DNA of 22,532 nucleotides, taken from assembly GCA_964630635.1 (NCBI GenBank), contig CAZVVM010000020.1, forward strand, positions 1-22,532. Reading direction: 5' to 3'. The stretch is from Colimorpha_A sp964630635 (GTDB lineage Bacteria; Bacillota; Clostridia; Oscillospirales; CAG-272). Shown in pieces: positions 13,726-21,450 of this stretch. The position numbers and the translations under genes were made by a program. The stretch's first letter is position 1; every line of letters starts with the position of its first letter. Under the pieces are notes generated by a model that was not told the origin of the DNA, searched no databases, and saw only the letters and a list, made by a program, of their open reading frames with translations.

Positions 13726-15203
13726 AAATTGAGTGCCGAAAGGGGCATATCCTCCGCTTTGATCGCGTTATTCGGGTCAAAGCGGACTTTTCTTTGTGCA
13801 ATTCCGCGTAGGGGCTTCGGAATCGGAACGCCCGTTTTCTCTTCGAGAAGCTCCATTGCGTCAAGTTCGTTTTCGGGAAGGTCTCCCGTCAGCGCCTTGA
13901 GAACTGCGGGGGAGAACTTGTAGGGCGACGCGGTCGACGCGCAAACGAGCTTTCTGCCGCTCTTATCGTCGGCAATAAACTTCTCCGCGCAATAAAGACC
14001 TACTGCGGTATGAGTATCGCAAAGATAGTTATAATCTTCGTAAATATGCTTAATCTCGCAGGCAGTCTGCGTTTCATCGCAGGATAGACCGGTAAACTCA
14101 GCGCCGATCTTCGCCTTTGCCTCGTCGGTTACCGTATAGCTTCCCTTTTCCTTCAGTTCATTCATAAGCGTTTCGGTTTCTGCCTGACCGCAGGTGAGGT
14201 AAAGGAGCCGCTCGAGGTTGCTCGAAATGAGAATATCCATCGAAGGCGAGGTCGTCGCATAGAAGGGACGGTTTCTATCGTAGTTACCGCTGACAAAAAA
14301 GTCGGTAAGCACGTTATTCTTGTTAGAGGCACAGACGAAGCCGTGAACGGGAAGACCCATAAGCTTCGCAATATAAGCGGCGAGAATGTTTCCGAAGTTA
14401 CCCGTCGGAACGCAGATGTCGATCTCCTCGCCGAGGGAAATATCGCCGTCCTTAAGAAGGTCGCAATACGCCGAAACGTAGTAAACGACCTGCGGGACAA
14501 GACGTCCCCAGTTTATAGAGTTAGCAGACGAGAGGAATACTCCCTTTTCGTTCAGCTTTTCGTTGATTTCAGCGTCGGAGAATATCCTTTTAACGCCGTT
14601 CTGCGCGTCGTCGAAGTTACCGATAACGGAATTGACCTCGACGTTTTTTCCCTCCTGCGTCGCCATCTGAAGCTTCTGAACGCGGCTTACGCCGTCCACG
14701 GGATAGAATACCGAAATTCCGACTCCGTCAACGTCCTTATAGCCCTCAAGCGCCGCCTTACCGGTATCACCCGAGGTCGCAACGAGAATGAGCGCCTTAC
14801 GCGTGTCGCCCGTCTTTTTAACGGCTCTTACAAACAGTCGGGGCATTATCTGAAGCGCCATATCCTTGAACGCCGCAGTCGGGCCGTGCCAAAGCTCAAG
14901 AACTCTTATTCTGTTTCCGAGCTTGCTTATCGGCGCGGGACCGCCGGGGAAGCTGTTTTCGCAGTATGCTCCCTCACACTCCGACAGAAGCTCCTCATAG
15001 GTGTATTCGTCGCAGAGAAACTTATACATTACCTTTGCGGCGCGTTCGGCATAGCCGTCGTCGCAAAGCTGCTTTATCTCGTCAAGGGTAAGAGACGGCA
15101 TTTCGTCGGGAAAATAAAGTCCTCCGTCCTCGCAAAGTCCCTTCTTAATAGCCATAGCAGAGCTAACGGCTTCGCTTTTTCCTCTCGTGCTTATGTATTT
15201 CAT
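13713..15203 (-). CDS. thrC: Threonine synthase
   Basis: This pyridoxal-phosphate enzyme converts O-phosphohomoserine to threonine, the last step of threonine synthesis. The 496-residue protein begins MKYISTRGKS and has the cofactor lysine in LWHGPTAAFKDMA (Lys113). SGDTGKAALEGYK follows near residues 145-157, and PTGNFGNILAAY lies in the middle. Length and motifs match the long bacterial/yeast-like class. The ATG at 15201-15203 has AAAGGAA upstream. It is the last gene of the seven-gene minus-strand operon, 29 bp after the dipeptidase gene. No other threonine gene, T-box or attenuator is visible, so regulation by threonine at this locus is not apparent. Confidence 0.95.
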   Translation of the reverse strand: MKYISTRGKSEAVSSAMAIKKGLCEDGGLYFPDEMPSLTLDEIKQLCDDGYAERAAKVMYKFLCDEYTYEELLSECEGAYCENSFPGGPAPISKLGNRIRVLELWHGPTAAFKDMALQIMPRLFVRAVKKTGDTRKALILVATSGDTGKAALEGYKDVDGVGISVFYPVDGVSRVQKLQMATQEGKNVEVNSVIGNFDDAQNGVKRIFSDAEINEKLNEKGVFLSSANSINWGRLVPQVVYYVSAYCDLLKDGDISLGEEIDICVPTGNFGNILAAYIAKLMGLPVHGFVCASNKNNVLTDFFVSGNYDRNRPFYATTSPSMDILISSNLERLLYLTCGQAETETLMNELKEKGSYTVTDEAKAKIGAEFTGLSCDETQTACEIKHIYEDYNYLCDTHTAVGLYCAEKFIADDKSGRKLVCASTASPYKFSPAVLKALTGDLPENELDAMELLEEKTGVPIPKPLRGIAQRKVRFDPNNAIKAEDMPLSALNFQRF

Positions 15204-15232
15204 ATTCTTTTCCTTTCAACAAAGGGTATTTT

Positions 15233-16111
15233 TCAAAAATTATTACTCGCAAAACGCTCTGCGTTTTTATAAAATACCGAGTCGGCAAACTCCTCCGAGC
15301 GGTATTTTTTTGCGATTTGCTCGTACAAAACGCCGACCTTTCCGACGTTTTCAATGCCGTAAGGAAGCGTATCGTCCGACGTTCCGTCGAAATCGGTGCC
15401 GAGGCAGACACACTCGCTTCCGCACACGTTTCGCAAATGATCTATATGCTCAAGCAGAATATCAACGCTTCTGCCTCCGAGGTGATCGGAAACGAAGTTT
15501 ACACCGATAACTCCGCCAAGATCTGCCACCTCTTTCGCGACCTCGTCGGAGATGTTTCTCGGATAGTCGTAAACGCTTCTGGAGCAGCTATGGCTCGCAA
15601 TCAGCGGTTTTTTCGCTTCCTTTGCAAGCTCGATCGCCTGATTGCATATCTCGTCATTAGAATGTGACAGATCGGGCGTTATACCGAGGTCAAAGCACCT
15701 ATTAACGACCTCTTTCCCGAAGTCAGTCAACTCCTCACGGTTGTTAAACGCCCCTCCAATATGACACTTATCACGCCAAACGAGAGTTAAAATCTTAACC
15801 CCGCGCTCGGCAAGAGTATCAAGACGGCTTATATCGCCGTTAAGCAGCTTTCCGCCCTCGACGGCGAGTATCGGCGTGAAATTCTCAATGCCGAAAATAT
15901 GCTTTTCGGCGTAATCGAGATTCTTTAAGCAACGGTCGTAATTTTCGTCGTTGCTTAAATTATGCTCGCTCCATATCGCCATTACCTGCGTGTAGCTTGT
16001 CAGGACGCTCATCGCCTTGTTCAGCTCTATATGGCAGGTATTGTCAAACATAGTTTCGCCTCGGCGGAATATCTCGCCGAGAGTATCGCAGTGAAGATCA
16101 AACAGCTTCAT
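15233..16111 (-). CDS. Membrane dipeptidase-like peptidase (family M19)
   Basis: This 292-residue zinc peptidase is of the renal-dipeptidase family, which cleaves dipeptides, often with a D-residue. The metal ligands are in place: His7 and Asp9 in FDLHCDT, Glu85 in AVEGG, His150 in DLSHSN and His174 in IASHSC. LGTDFDG at 237-243 is the conserved substrate-site segment. No signal peptide or lipobox is visible, so this version is cytoplasmic. The ATG is 7 bp after yraN, and its GAGGT ribosome site overlaps the yraN stop. A role in recycling peptides or cell-wall dipeptides is likely but not shown. Confidence 0.9.
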   Translation of the reverse strand: MKLFDLHCDTLGEIFRRGETMFDNTCHIELNKAMSVLTSYTQVMAIWSEHNLSNDENYDRCLKNLDYAEKHIFGIENFTPILAVEGGKLLNGDISRLDTLAERGVKILTLVWRDKCHIGGAFNNREELTDFGKEVVNRCFDLGITPDLSHSNDEICNQAIELAKEAKKPLIASHSCSRSVYDYPRNISDEVAKEVADLGGVIGVNFVSDHLGGRSVDILLEHIDHLRNVCGSECVCLGTDFDGTSDDTLPYGIENVGKVGVLYEQIAKKYRSEEFADSVFYKNAERFASNNF

Positions 16112-16118
16112 ACTTACC

Positions 16119-16547
16119 TCAAATCCAGATCCTGCCCTTTGCTCCGAATACGCCCTTCATATGGTTTATCTTGTAGCTTCCCTCTCCCGTATTCTTATCG
16201 GAGCAGACGAACACCTCGATAACGTCAAAGCGGTAAAACTTATCGCTCGGGAAATTCTTGATAAAGCAGGACGCGGCGCGGGCAAGGTTCGCACGTTTTT
16301 TCGCGGTAACGGCGGCTGCGGGGCGCGCATAAGGGCTTTTCACCTCGCGTCTCGTCTTTACCTCGACAAATACAATATACTGATCCTTTTGCGCGATTAT
16401 GTCGATCTCTTCGTTATACGGCTTGTAGTTACGGCAAATGACCGTATAGCCGTTCGTCTTCAGATAATCCTCTGCTACTCTTTCGCCCGCAACGCCCGTG
16501 ATTATATGTGCAGGGGCAAGCGAGCCGTCCTTTTTTCTTATATCCAT
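16119..16547 (-). CDS. yraN: YraN/UPF0102 family putative endonuclease-fold protein
   Basis: This 142-residue protein is of the UPF0102 family, which has a PD-(D/E)XK nuclease-like fold. Its exact role is unproven; it is linked to DNA or recombination by fold only. Signatures are GVAGERVAEDYLKTNGY near 18-34, NEEIDIIA (Glu47, Asp49) and FVEVKTR (Glu62, Lys64), a complete nuclease-type core. I chose the ATG at 16545-16547, which overlaps the pyk stop as TGATG, a typical coupled start. An in-frame GTG at 16560-16562 would add five residues and has no ribosome site. It lies 7 bp before the dipeptidase gene. Confidence 0.88.
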   Translation of the reverse strand: MDIRKKDGSLAPAHIITGVAGERVAEDYLKTNGYTVICRNYKPYNEEIDIIAQKDQYIVFVEVKTRREVKSPYARPAAAVTAKKRANLARAASCFIKNFPSDKFYRFDVIEVFVCSDKNTGEGSYKINHMKGVFGAKGRIWI

Positions 16548-18307
16548 CAGGAAAGCACGCACTTTTCGTTGCAGTAGACCATTCCGAGCTTACCGTCAAC
16601 GGTTACCGTCGTACCCGTTTTGAGTATCTTCGTCGCGTTTTCCGCGCCGACGATAACGGGAATATTAAGCGTCTTGCCGACGATTGCGGCGTAGGAATCG
16701 TCACCGCCGCGCTCGCAGATTATCGCGCTCGCGTGACGGAGAAGAGCGATTATCTTGTCCGACGCCGACGGAATGACGATAATATCGCCGTTTTCAAACT
16801 TGGTAAGCGCCTCCGCATCGGTTGAGCAAACGCAAAGCTTGCCGCAAACCGACTTATCAACGATACCGTTACCCGCAAGAAGAACGTCGCCGACCATCTG
16901 AACCTTAAGCATATTGGTCGTTCCCGAAACTCCGAGCGGAAGACCCGCGGTAATAACTACGAGGTCGCCGTACTCAACGTAACCGTTCTCATACGCCTCA
17001 TCGACCGCCATTTCGAGAAGCTCCTCGGAGCTTTCTGCAACCTTGTCAACGAGAAGCGGAATAACTCCCCACGACATATTCATATGCCTACACGCCTTTT
17101 CCGACGGCGAGCAGGCGATAATATCGGTCTGCGGACGGAAGCGCGAAAGCAGACGCGCAGTATATCCCGAGGTCGTAACCGTAATTATCGTTTTTGCACC
17201 GAGGTCGTGCGCGGTCGTACAGGTCGCGTGCGAGATCGCGTCTGTTACGTTCGTAAATCCGCCGAAGCGGTTATCGAAAAATCTCTTTTTGTAGTCAATA
17301 TCGCTCTCGGTACGCATAGCTATCTTCGCCATACGTTTGACCGCCTCAACGGGATATTTACCCATCGCGGTCTCGCCCGAAAGCATGGTTGCCGACGTGC
17401 CGTCGTAAATAGCGTTAGCAACGTCGGTTATCTCCGCACGCGTCGGGCGCGGATTTTGAGTCATACTTTCAAGCATCTGCGTCGCGGTTATGACCTGCTT
17501 GCCCGCATTGTAGCACTTCGAAATAAGCTGCTTCTGAAGGATCGGAATGTTCTCCATCGGCACCTCGGCGCCGAGGTCGCCTCGCGCGACCATAATTCCG
17601 TCCGCCTCGTTGAGAATTTCATCGACGTTCTCAACGCCTGCGGTGTTTTCTATTTTCGCAATAATTCTGATATCTCCGCCGCCGTGCTTTTCAAGCTCGT
17701 CGCGCATCATTCTTATATCCTCTGCGCTCTGCGTAAAGGACGCGGCGATGAAATCGAAGCCCTCACGAACGCCGAATGCGAGGTCGTCCTTGTCCTTTTC
17801 GGAAAGGAAAGGCATCGAAAGCTTGATTCCGGGGACGTTTATTCCCTTTTTATCGGAGAGCTTTCCGCCGTTAAGAACGGTCGTCTTTATTTCCGTCTCA
17901 TTTACGTTGTCAACGCGAAGCTCGATAAGTCCGTCGTCAACGAGAATACGGCTTCCGACGGTAACGTCGCGCCAAAGCCCCGTATAGGTTATGGAAACAC
18001 CGTTTTCGTCACCCTCACGGTCAGTAAGATAAAGGGAAAATGAACCGCCCGTTTTAAGGGTTGCCTTGCCGTCCTTAAATTTTTTAAGACGCACCTCGGG
18101 GCCTTTTGTATCAAGCAGAAGCGCGGTATGCGTTCCGAGCTCCGCGCGGAGCTTTTTGATAATGTCGACCTTTTTCTTATGCTCGTGGTGCTCGCCGTGC
18201 GAGAAGTTTATTCTCGCAACGTCCATTCCCGAGATAATAAGCTCTCTTATTACTTCCTCGGTCTCCGATGCGGGTCCGAGCGTACATATTATTTTCGTTT
18301 TTCTCAT
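16547..18307 (-). CDS. pyk: Pyruvate kinase, long form with C-terminal PEP-utiliser-like domain
   Basis: It makes pyruvate and ATP from phosphoenolpyruvate and ADP in glycolysis. It is 586 residues, against about 470 for the short form. The barrel carries KIICTLGPAS, ARINFSHG, LLLDTKGPEVR, IIAKIENTAGV (catalytic Lys), MVARGDLGAEVP and ATQMLESM; all look intact. The last ~110 residues (from about 475) form the extra C' domain related to the PEP-utiliser swivelling domain. There the phospho-acceptor His of the TSHAA-type motif is replaced: the local sequence is ERGGDDSYAAIVG. The extra domain should therefore be structural or regulatory, as in Bacillus-type enzymes. The ATG at 18305-18307 has GAGGC upstream, 7 bp after the nif3 stop. 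Confidence 0.95.
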   Translation of the reverse strand: MRKTKIICTLGPASETEEVIRELIISGMDVARINFSHGEHHEHKKKVDIIKKLRAELGTHTALLLDTKGPEVRLKKFKDGKATLKTGGSFSLYLTDREGDENGVSITYTGLWRDVTVGSRILVDDGLIELRVDNVNETEIKTTVLNGGKLSDKKGINVPGIKLSMPFLSEKDKDDLAFGVREGFDFIAASFTQSAEDIRMMRDELEKHGGGDIRIIAKIENTAGVENVDEILNEADGIMVARGDLGAEVPMENIPILQKQLISKCYNAGKQVITATQMLESMTQNPRPTRAEITDVANAIYDGTSATMLSGETAMGKYPVEAVKRMAKIAMRTESDIDYKKRFFDNRFGGFTNVTDAISHATCTTAHDLGAKTIITVTTSGYTARLLSRFRPQTDIIACSPSEKACRHMNMSWGVIPLLVDKVAESSEELLEMAVDEAYENGYVEYGDLVVITAGLPLGVSGTTNMLKVQMVGDVLLAGNGIVDKSVCGKLCVCSTDAEALTKFENGDIIVIPSASDKIIALLRHASAIICERGGDDSYAAIVGKTLNIPVIVGAENATKILKTGTTVTVDGKLGMVYCNEKCVLS

Positions 18308-18314
18308 TTTTGCC

Positions 18315-19058
18315 TCACAGGGTTTCTATTACGTTGCAGTTGAATTTTTCGGTAATGATCGACGGATCAATATCCTTTATCATCATGTCAAGCTTATCAA
18401 GCACGGGATTTTCGGTATAGAAATGTCCGAGCGCAGCCAGCGACATTCCGCAGGCGTGAGCATCGGTCATATCGTTGTAGCTTAATCTTCCGCTTATGTA
18501 AAGATCGGCGCCCGCCGCGTGCGCGTACGGAATATAATGCTCGCCGTCACCGCCGACAACGGCAACGCGCGTAACGGTCTTATCAAAAAGCACAGCGTCT
18601 ACCTTGGTTGCACCCAAAAGCGCTTTCGCCTTGAGCACGAACTCACGGTCAGTCATCTCGTGAGCGCTTCCGATAACACCAAGTCCATCGTCGCCGAAAC
18701 GCTCGGTCTCGGTAAGTCCGAGAATTTCGGACAGAGCCGTATTGACTCCGCCATCAACCGCGTCAAGACGCGTATGGAACGAAAAAACCGATATATCATT
18801 CTTTATAGCGGTCATAAATCTGTTATCCGAAACCGTCTTGATCGGACGGAAAATAAGCGGATGATGCGTAACGATAAGATCAAATCCGTTCTTTGCCGCA
18901 TATTCAACGGCGCATGATGTCGCATCAAGCGACAAAAGCACCTTTTTTACGTCCTTATCTCCGTTCGGCAGACACATAACTCCGTCGTTATCCCAGTCGC
19001 AGGAAAGCTCGCGCGGTATTAAATTTTCAAGCGAACGGTAAAGTTCAGTAACAGTCAT
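18315..19058 (-). CDS. Nif3-like dinuclear metal-centre protein (DUF34/NIF3)
   Basis: This 247-residue protein is of the widely conserved Nif3/YqfO/YbgI family, which forms toroidal hexamers with a two-metal site. Its function is debated; GTP cyclohydrolase-like and metal-chaperone roles have been proposed. The metal ligands are visible: His65 and His66 in VTHHPLIF, His95 and Asp99 in FHTRLD, and His212 and Glu216 in GHFYTENP. SGRLSYND at about 189-196 stands where many members have TGE, a mild deviation. It lacks the extra middle domain of YqfO. The ATG overlaps the trmK stop (ATGA), the standard trmK-nif3 pairing in Firmicutes. Confidence 0.92.
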   Translation of the reverse strand: MTVTELYRSLENLIPRELSCDWDNDGVMCLPNGDKDVKKVLLSLDATSCAVEYAAKNGFDLIVTHHPLIFRPIKTVSDNRFMTAIKNDISVFSFHTRLDAVDGGVNTALSEILGLTETERFGDDGLGVIGSAHEMTDREFVLKAKALLGATKVDAVLFDKTVTRVAVVGGDGEHYIPYAHAAGADLYISGRLSYNDMTDAHACGMSLAALGHFYTENPVLDKLDMMIKDIDPSIITEKFNCNVIETL

Positions 19059-19753
19059 CTTTTTTCTCCGTTATCAAGAATTTTCGTAATTTCGTCTATA
19101 AGTTTTTCTTCGTATAAGCAGTCAGCGCCGCCGCGCTTCTTGCCGTCGTAAATGGTGCGCAGAATTTCGAGCTTGTTTTTCGCCATAGCGTAAAAAACTT
19201 CGTTTTCGTTTCGAACGCCCGACCTGCCGAGAAGAAGCTCGGACGGCGTAAGCTCATACCGCTTGCCCGTATATCGGCAGGAAATTACGGTATAATACTT
19301 CCCCTCGAAAACGGTATTCTCACAAAGTATCTCAAACCCGTTTTCAGACAGATATTTCCGAAGCTCCTCGCCGCGTGTCATCGGCTGAAGAACGAGACGA
19401 ACATCGGGATCTCTTACCTCGGGGCAGGCATCGATTATCGACGCGATAAGCTCTCCGCCCATTCCCGCGATGCTGATGTCGCACGGCGGTATTATCTCGA
19501 CGCTCTTCATTCCGTCGGAAAGACAAAGGCGCGACCTGTCACTTACACCGTACGCCTTAACAGTCTCCTCCGCCTTTGAAAGCGGACCGCGGGCAACGTC
19601 GCAAATATACGCAAAAGGCATCTTATTTTGAGTCAAAAGCGACACGGGTAAATACGCGTGGTCGCTTCCGATATCGTAAAGCGTCACGCCGTTTCTCACA
19701 AGCGAAGCAACGGCAGATAAACGCGCGTCAAGCTTAATTTCTTTATCAGTCAT
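19055..19753 (-). CDS. trmK: tRNA (adenine22-N1)-methyltransferase TrmK
   Basis: It methylates N1 of A22 in the D-loop region of certain tRNAs using S-adenosylmethionine. From the ATG at 19751-19753 it is 232 residues. Motifs are LYDIGSDHAYLPV (25-37, cofactor binding), ICDVARGPL (50-58), ISIAGMGGELIA (93-104) and LVLQPMTRGEELR (120-132), the TrmK pattern. An upstream GTG at 19799-19801 overlaps the DUF1858 stop and would add 16 residues. Those residues are not family-like and would be encoded by a terminator-like hairpin, so I prefer the ATG. That ATG lacks a clear ribosome site, which leaves the start somewhat uncertain. It overlaps nif3 at its end. Confidence 0.9.
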   Translation of the reverse strand: MTDKEIKLDARLSAVASLVRNGVTLYDIGSDHAYLPVSLLTQNKMPFAYICDVARGPLSKAEETVKAYGVSDRSRLCLSDGMKSVEIIPPCDISIAGMGGELIASIIDACPEVRDPDVRLVLQPMTRGEELRKYLSENGFEILCENTVFEGKYYTVISCRYTGKRYELTPSELLLGRSGVRNENEVFYAMAKNKLEILRTIYDGKKRGGADCLYEEKLIDEITKILDNGEKR

Positions 19754-19792
19754 AATAAAACAAAGGGCTGTAACCCGTATAAGGTCACAGCC
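19754..19792 (-). terminator. Terminator/attenuator-like hairpin between DUF1858 and trmK
   Basis: A 10-bp stem (19783-19792 with 19766-19775, one G-U) and a 7-nt loop are followed on the minus strand by CTTTGTTTTATT, which runs straight into the trmK ATG. It begins about 6 bp after the DUF1858 stop. It may end a short DUF1858 mRNA and let only part of the transcription reach trmK and the rest of the operon. Confidence 0.7.
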
Positions 19793-19797
19793 GTCGT

Positions 19798-19998
19798 TCA
19801 CTTTGTGCTCAAATAATCGTTGATTTTGGTGATGAGCGCATCAGCATCGGTGCCGTGTACCATGCAGGCAGCTTCTATGCTTTCGCCTCTCGATGCGGGG
19901 CATCCGAGACAGTGCATACCGATCTCAAAGAAGAACTGCGCAGTACCTGCGTCGTAATCAAGAACGTCGCCGATGATCGAATCTTTTGTTACTACCAT
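19798..19998 (-). CDS. DUF1858 small CxxC protein
   Basis: This is a 66-residue protein of the DUF1858 family. The hallmark is FFEIGMHCLGCPASRGESIEAA (Cys30 and Cys33), resembling the CxxC cap found in hybrid-cluster-related proteins and in anaerobes; it may bind a metal or act in redox, but the function is not known. The ATG at 19996-19998 has a strong GGAGG upstream. It is the first gene after a fully consensus promoter (20045-20073). The start codon and ribosome site lie inside the plus-strand HIT promoter. A terminator-like hairpin follows directly. Confidence 0.9.
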   Translation of the reverse strand: MVVTKDSIIGDVLDYDAGTAQFFFEIGMHCLGCPASRGESIEAACMVHGTDADALITKINDYLSTK

Positions 19999-20026
19999 TG
20001 ACAGAAATCCTCCGTTTTGTTATAAT
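19998..20026 (+). promoter_or_regulatory. Consensus sigma-A promoter for the HIT gene (and likely the R-M genes)
   Basis: The plus strand has a perfect TTGACA (19998-20003), 17 bp, and a perfect TATAAT (20021-20026) preceded by TGT, an extended -10. The predicted start is near 20033, about 82 nt before the HIT ATG. The element overlaps the first base of the DUF1858 start codon and its ribosome site. Confidence 0.85.
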
Positions 20027-20044
20027 ACTAATAAAATCATAACC

Positions 20045-20073
20045 ATTATAGCAAAGTATAATACGTTTGTCAA
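20045..20073 (-). promoter_or_regulatory. Consensus sigma-A promoter for DUF1858-trmK-nif3-pyk-yraN-M19-thrC
   Basis: The minus strand has a perfect TTGACA (20068-20073), exactly 17 bp, and a perfect TATAAT (20045-20050). The predicted start is near 20038. It faces the plus-strand HIT promoter. Confidence 0.92.
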
Positions 20074-20114
20074 TGATTTTGAATTATAAAAATTGTAGAA
20101 AGAAGGAAAAAATA

Positions 20115-20450
20115 ATGTGTCTTTTCTGTAAAATAGTGGCGGGCGAGATCCCGTCGAATAAGGTGTATGAGGACGATAAGATCCTCGCGTTCCGCGATAT
20201 TGCTCCGCAGGCACCGTCGCATATTCTCGTAATTCCAAAACCCCATATTCCCTCCCTCGACGGCGTGAACGAAGAAAACGCAGACATCGTCGCGCATATC
20301 TTCAAAATGATACCCAAGATCGCAGCAGAAGAAGGTCTGACGAACGGCTACCGCCTCGTATCAAACTGCGGTCCCGACGCCTGCCAGACAGTCCCCCACC
20401 TTCATTTCCATATCCTCGGCGGCGCGAAGCTCGCGGGAGAAATGGCATAA
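20115..20450 (+). CDS. HIT family (histidine triad) nucleotide-binding hydrolase
   Basis: This is a 111-residue HIT protein, probably of the HINT type, which hydrolyses purine nucleoside phosphoramidates or acyl-adenylates. The start MCLFCKIVAGEIPSNKVYED is typical, with Cys2 and Cys5 of the zinc-type N-terminus. The active-site triad is HLHFHI at 95-100 near the end. The ATG at 20115-20117 has AGAAGGA upstream; a longer frame from 20067 reads through the ribosome site and is not conserved. It is served by the strong plus promoter at 19998-20026. No terminator follows; the methyltransferase starts 34 bp later. Confidence 0.95.
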   Translation: MCLFCKIVAGEIPSNKVYEDDKILAFRDIAPQAPSHILVIPKPHIPSLDGVNEENADIVAHIFKMIPKIAAEEGLTNGYRLVSNCGPDACQTVPHLHFHILGGAKLAGEMA

Positions 20451-20484
20451 TTTTAACCTTAAACCTTAAAACTTACGGAGATAT

Positions 20485-21450
20485 ATGATGAGAGAATTTA
20501 CGGCTGTCAGTTTGTTCTGCGGTGCCGGCGGTCTTGATATGGGATTCCATCGAGCCGGCTTCAAAACGATTTGGGCAAATGATTTTGACAAAGATGCTTG
20601 TAAAACTCATCGGAACTGGAGTAAGGCAACAGTAGTCTGCGAAGATATTTCTAAAGTAGATTATTCTACCATACCCGTGTCTGATGTTATGTTGGGCGGC
20701 TTCCCTTGTCAAGGATTTAGTTTGAGCGGGCCAAGAAAAATTGATGATTCAAGAAATGTTTTATATAAGCATTACGTTAAATTAGTACGGCAAAACAAAC
20801 CCAAAGCGTTTATCGGAGAAAACGTCAAAGGTCTTTTGACAATGGGCGACGGTAAAATTATTGATGCTATTATAGCAGATTTTGCAGAATGCGGTTACGA
20901 CGTATATTATAAATTGGTAAATGCTAAAAACTTTGGTGTTCCTCAAGACCGCGAGCGTGTAATTATCGTCGGTTTTAGAAAAGACATGGGCGTGCAAGGA
21001 TTTGAATTGCCCGACACAAACGGCGAAACGATGACGCTCCGTGATGCTATCGGCGATATGACTGATGCAAAACCGAATGAGGTTTGCATTGCGCCTTATT
21101 CGTCCAGGTATATGTCACGTAATCGCAAACGGAACTGGGACGAAGTTGCATATACTGTTCCTGCTATGGCAAAACAAGTTACTTTGTGGCCCGGTTCACC
21201 TGATATGGTAAAGATAGGCAAAGATCTGTGGGAGTTCGGTAAAAATGGCGAAACTCGTCGTTTGAGTTGGCGAGAAGTCGCTGCTATCCAAACATTTCCG
21301 AAAGATTTAGAGTTCTTCGGAGATTTAACAAGTATATATAAACAAATCGGTAATGCAGTTCCTGTAAGGTTAGCGGAGTTTGTGGCTAACTGCATAAGAC
21401 CTTACTTGGAACAAGCATATCAGCAAAGAGGCGATTATGGCTCTATCTAA
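20485..21450 (+). CDS. DNA (cytosine-5)-methyltransferase, M.HaeIII-like (predicted GGCC)
   Basis: It would methylate cytosine C5 in the target site to protect host DNA from the neighbouring nuclease. Of 321 residues, the motifs are in canonical order: I SLFCGAGGLDMGF (9-21), IV GGFPCQGFS with catalytic Cys75, VI ENVKGL (112-117), VIII QDRERVIIVG (154-163), IX RRLSWREVAAIQTFP (258-272) and X QIGNAVPVRLAE (287-298). The recognition region, with SSRYMSRNRKRNWDEVAYTV (206-225), resembles my recollection of M.HaeIII; GGCC specificity is inferred from that and from the adjacent gene. The start ATGATG is preceded by ACGGAGAT. Base composition is AT-richer than the backbone, suggesting transfer. It overlaps the endonuclease gene by 14 bp. 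Confidence 0.92.
   Translation: MMREFTAVSLFCGAGGLDMGFHRAGFKTIWANDFDKDACKTHRNWSKATVVCEDISKVDYSTIPVSDVMLGGFPCQGFSLSGPRKIDDSRNVLYKHYVKLVRQNKPKAFIGENVKGLLTMGDGKIIDAIIADFAECGYDVYYKLVNAKNFGVPQDRERVIIVGFRKDMGVQGFELPDTNGETMTLRDAIGDMTDAKPNEVCIAPYSSRYMSRNRKRNWDEVAYTVPAMAKQVTLWPGSPDMVKIGKDLWEFGKNGETRRLSWREVAAIQTFPKDLEFFGDLTSIYKQIGNAVPVRLAEFVANCIRPYLEQAYQQRGDYGSI

Noticed and set aside
13713..15260. T-box or amino-acid riboswitch ahead of thrC
   Set aside because: Only 29 bp separate thrC from the dipeptidase gene, and no T-box motif or terminator pair is visible.
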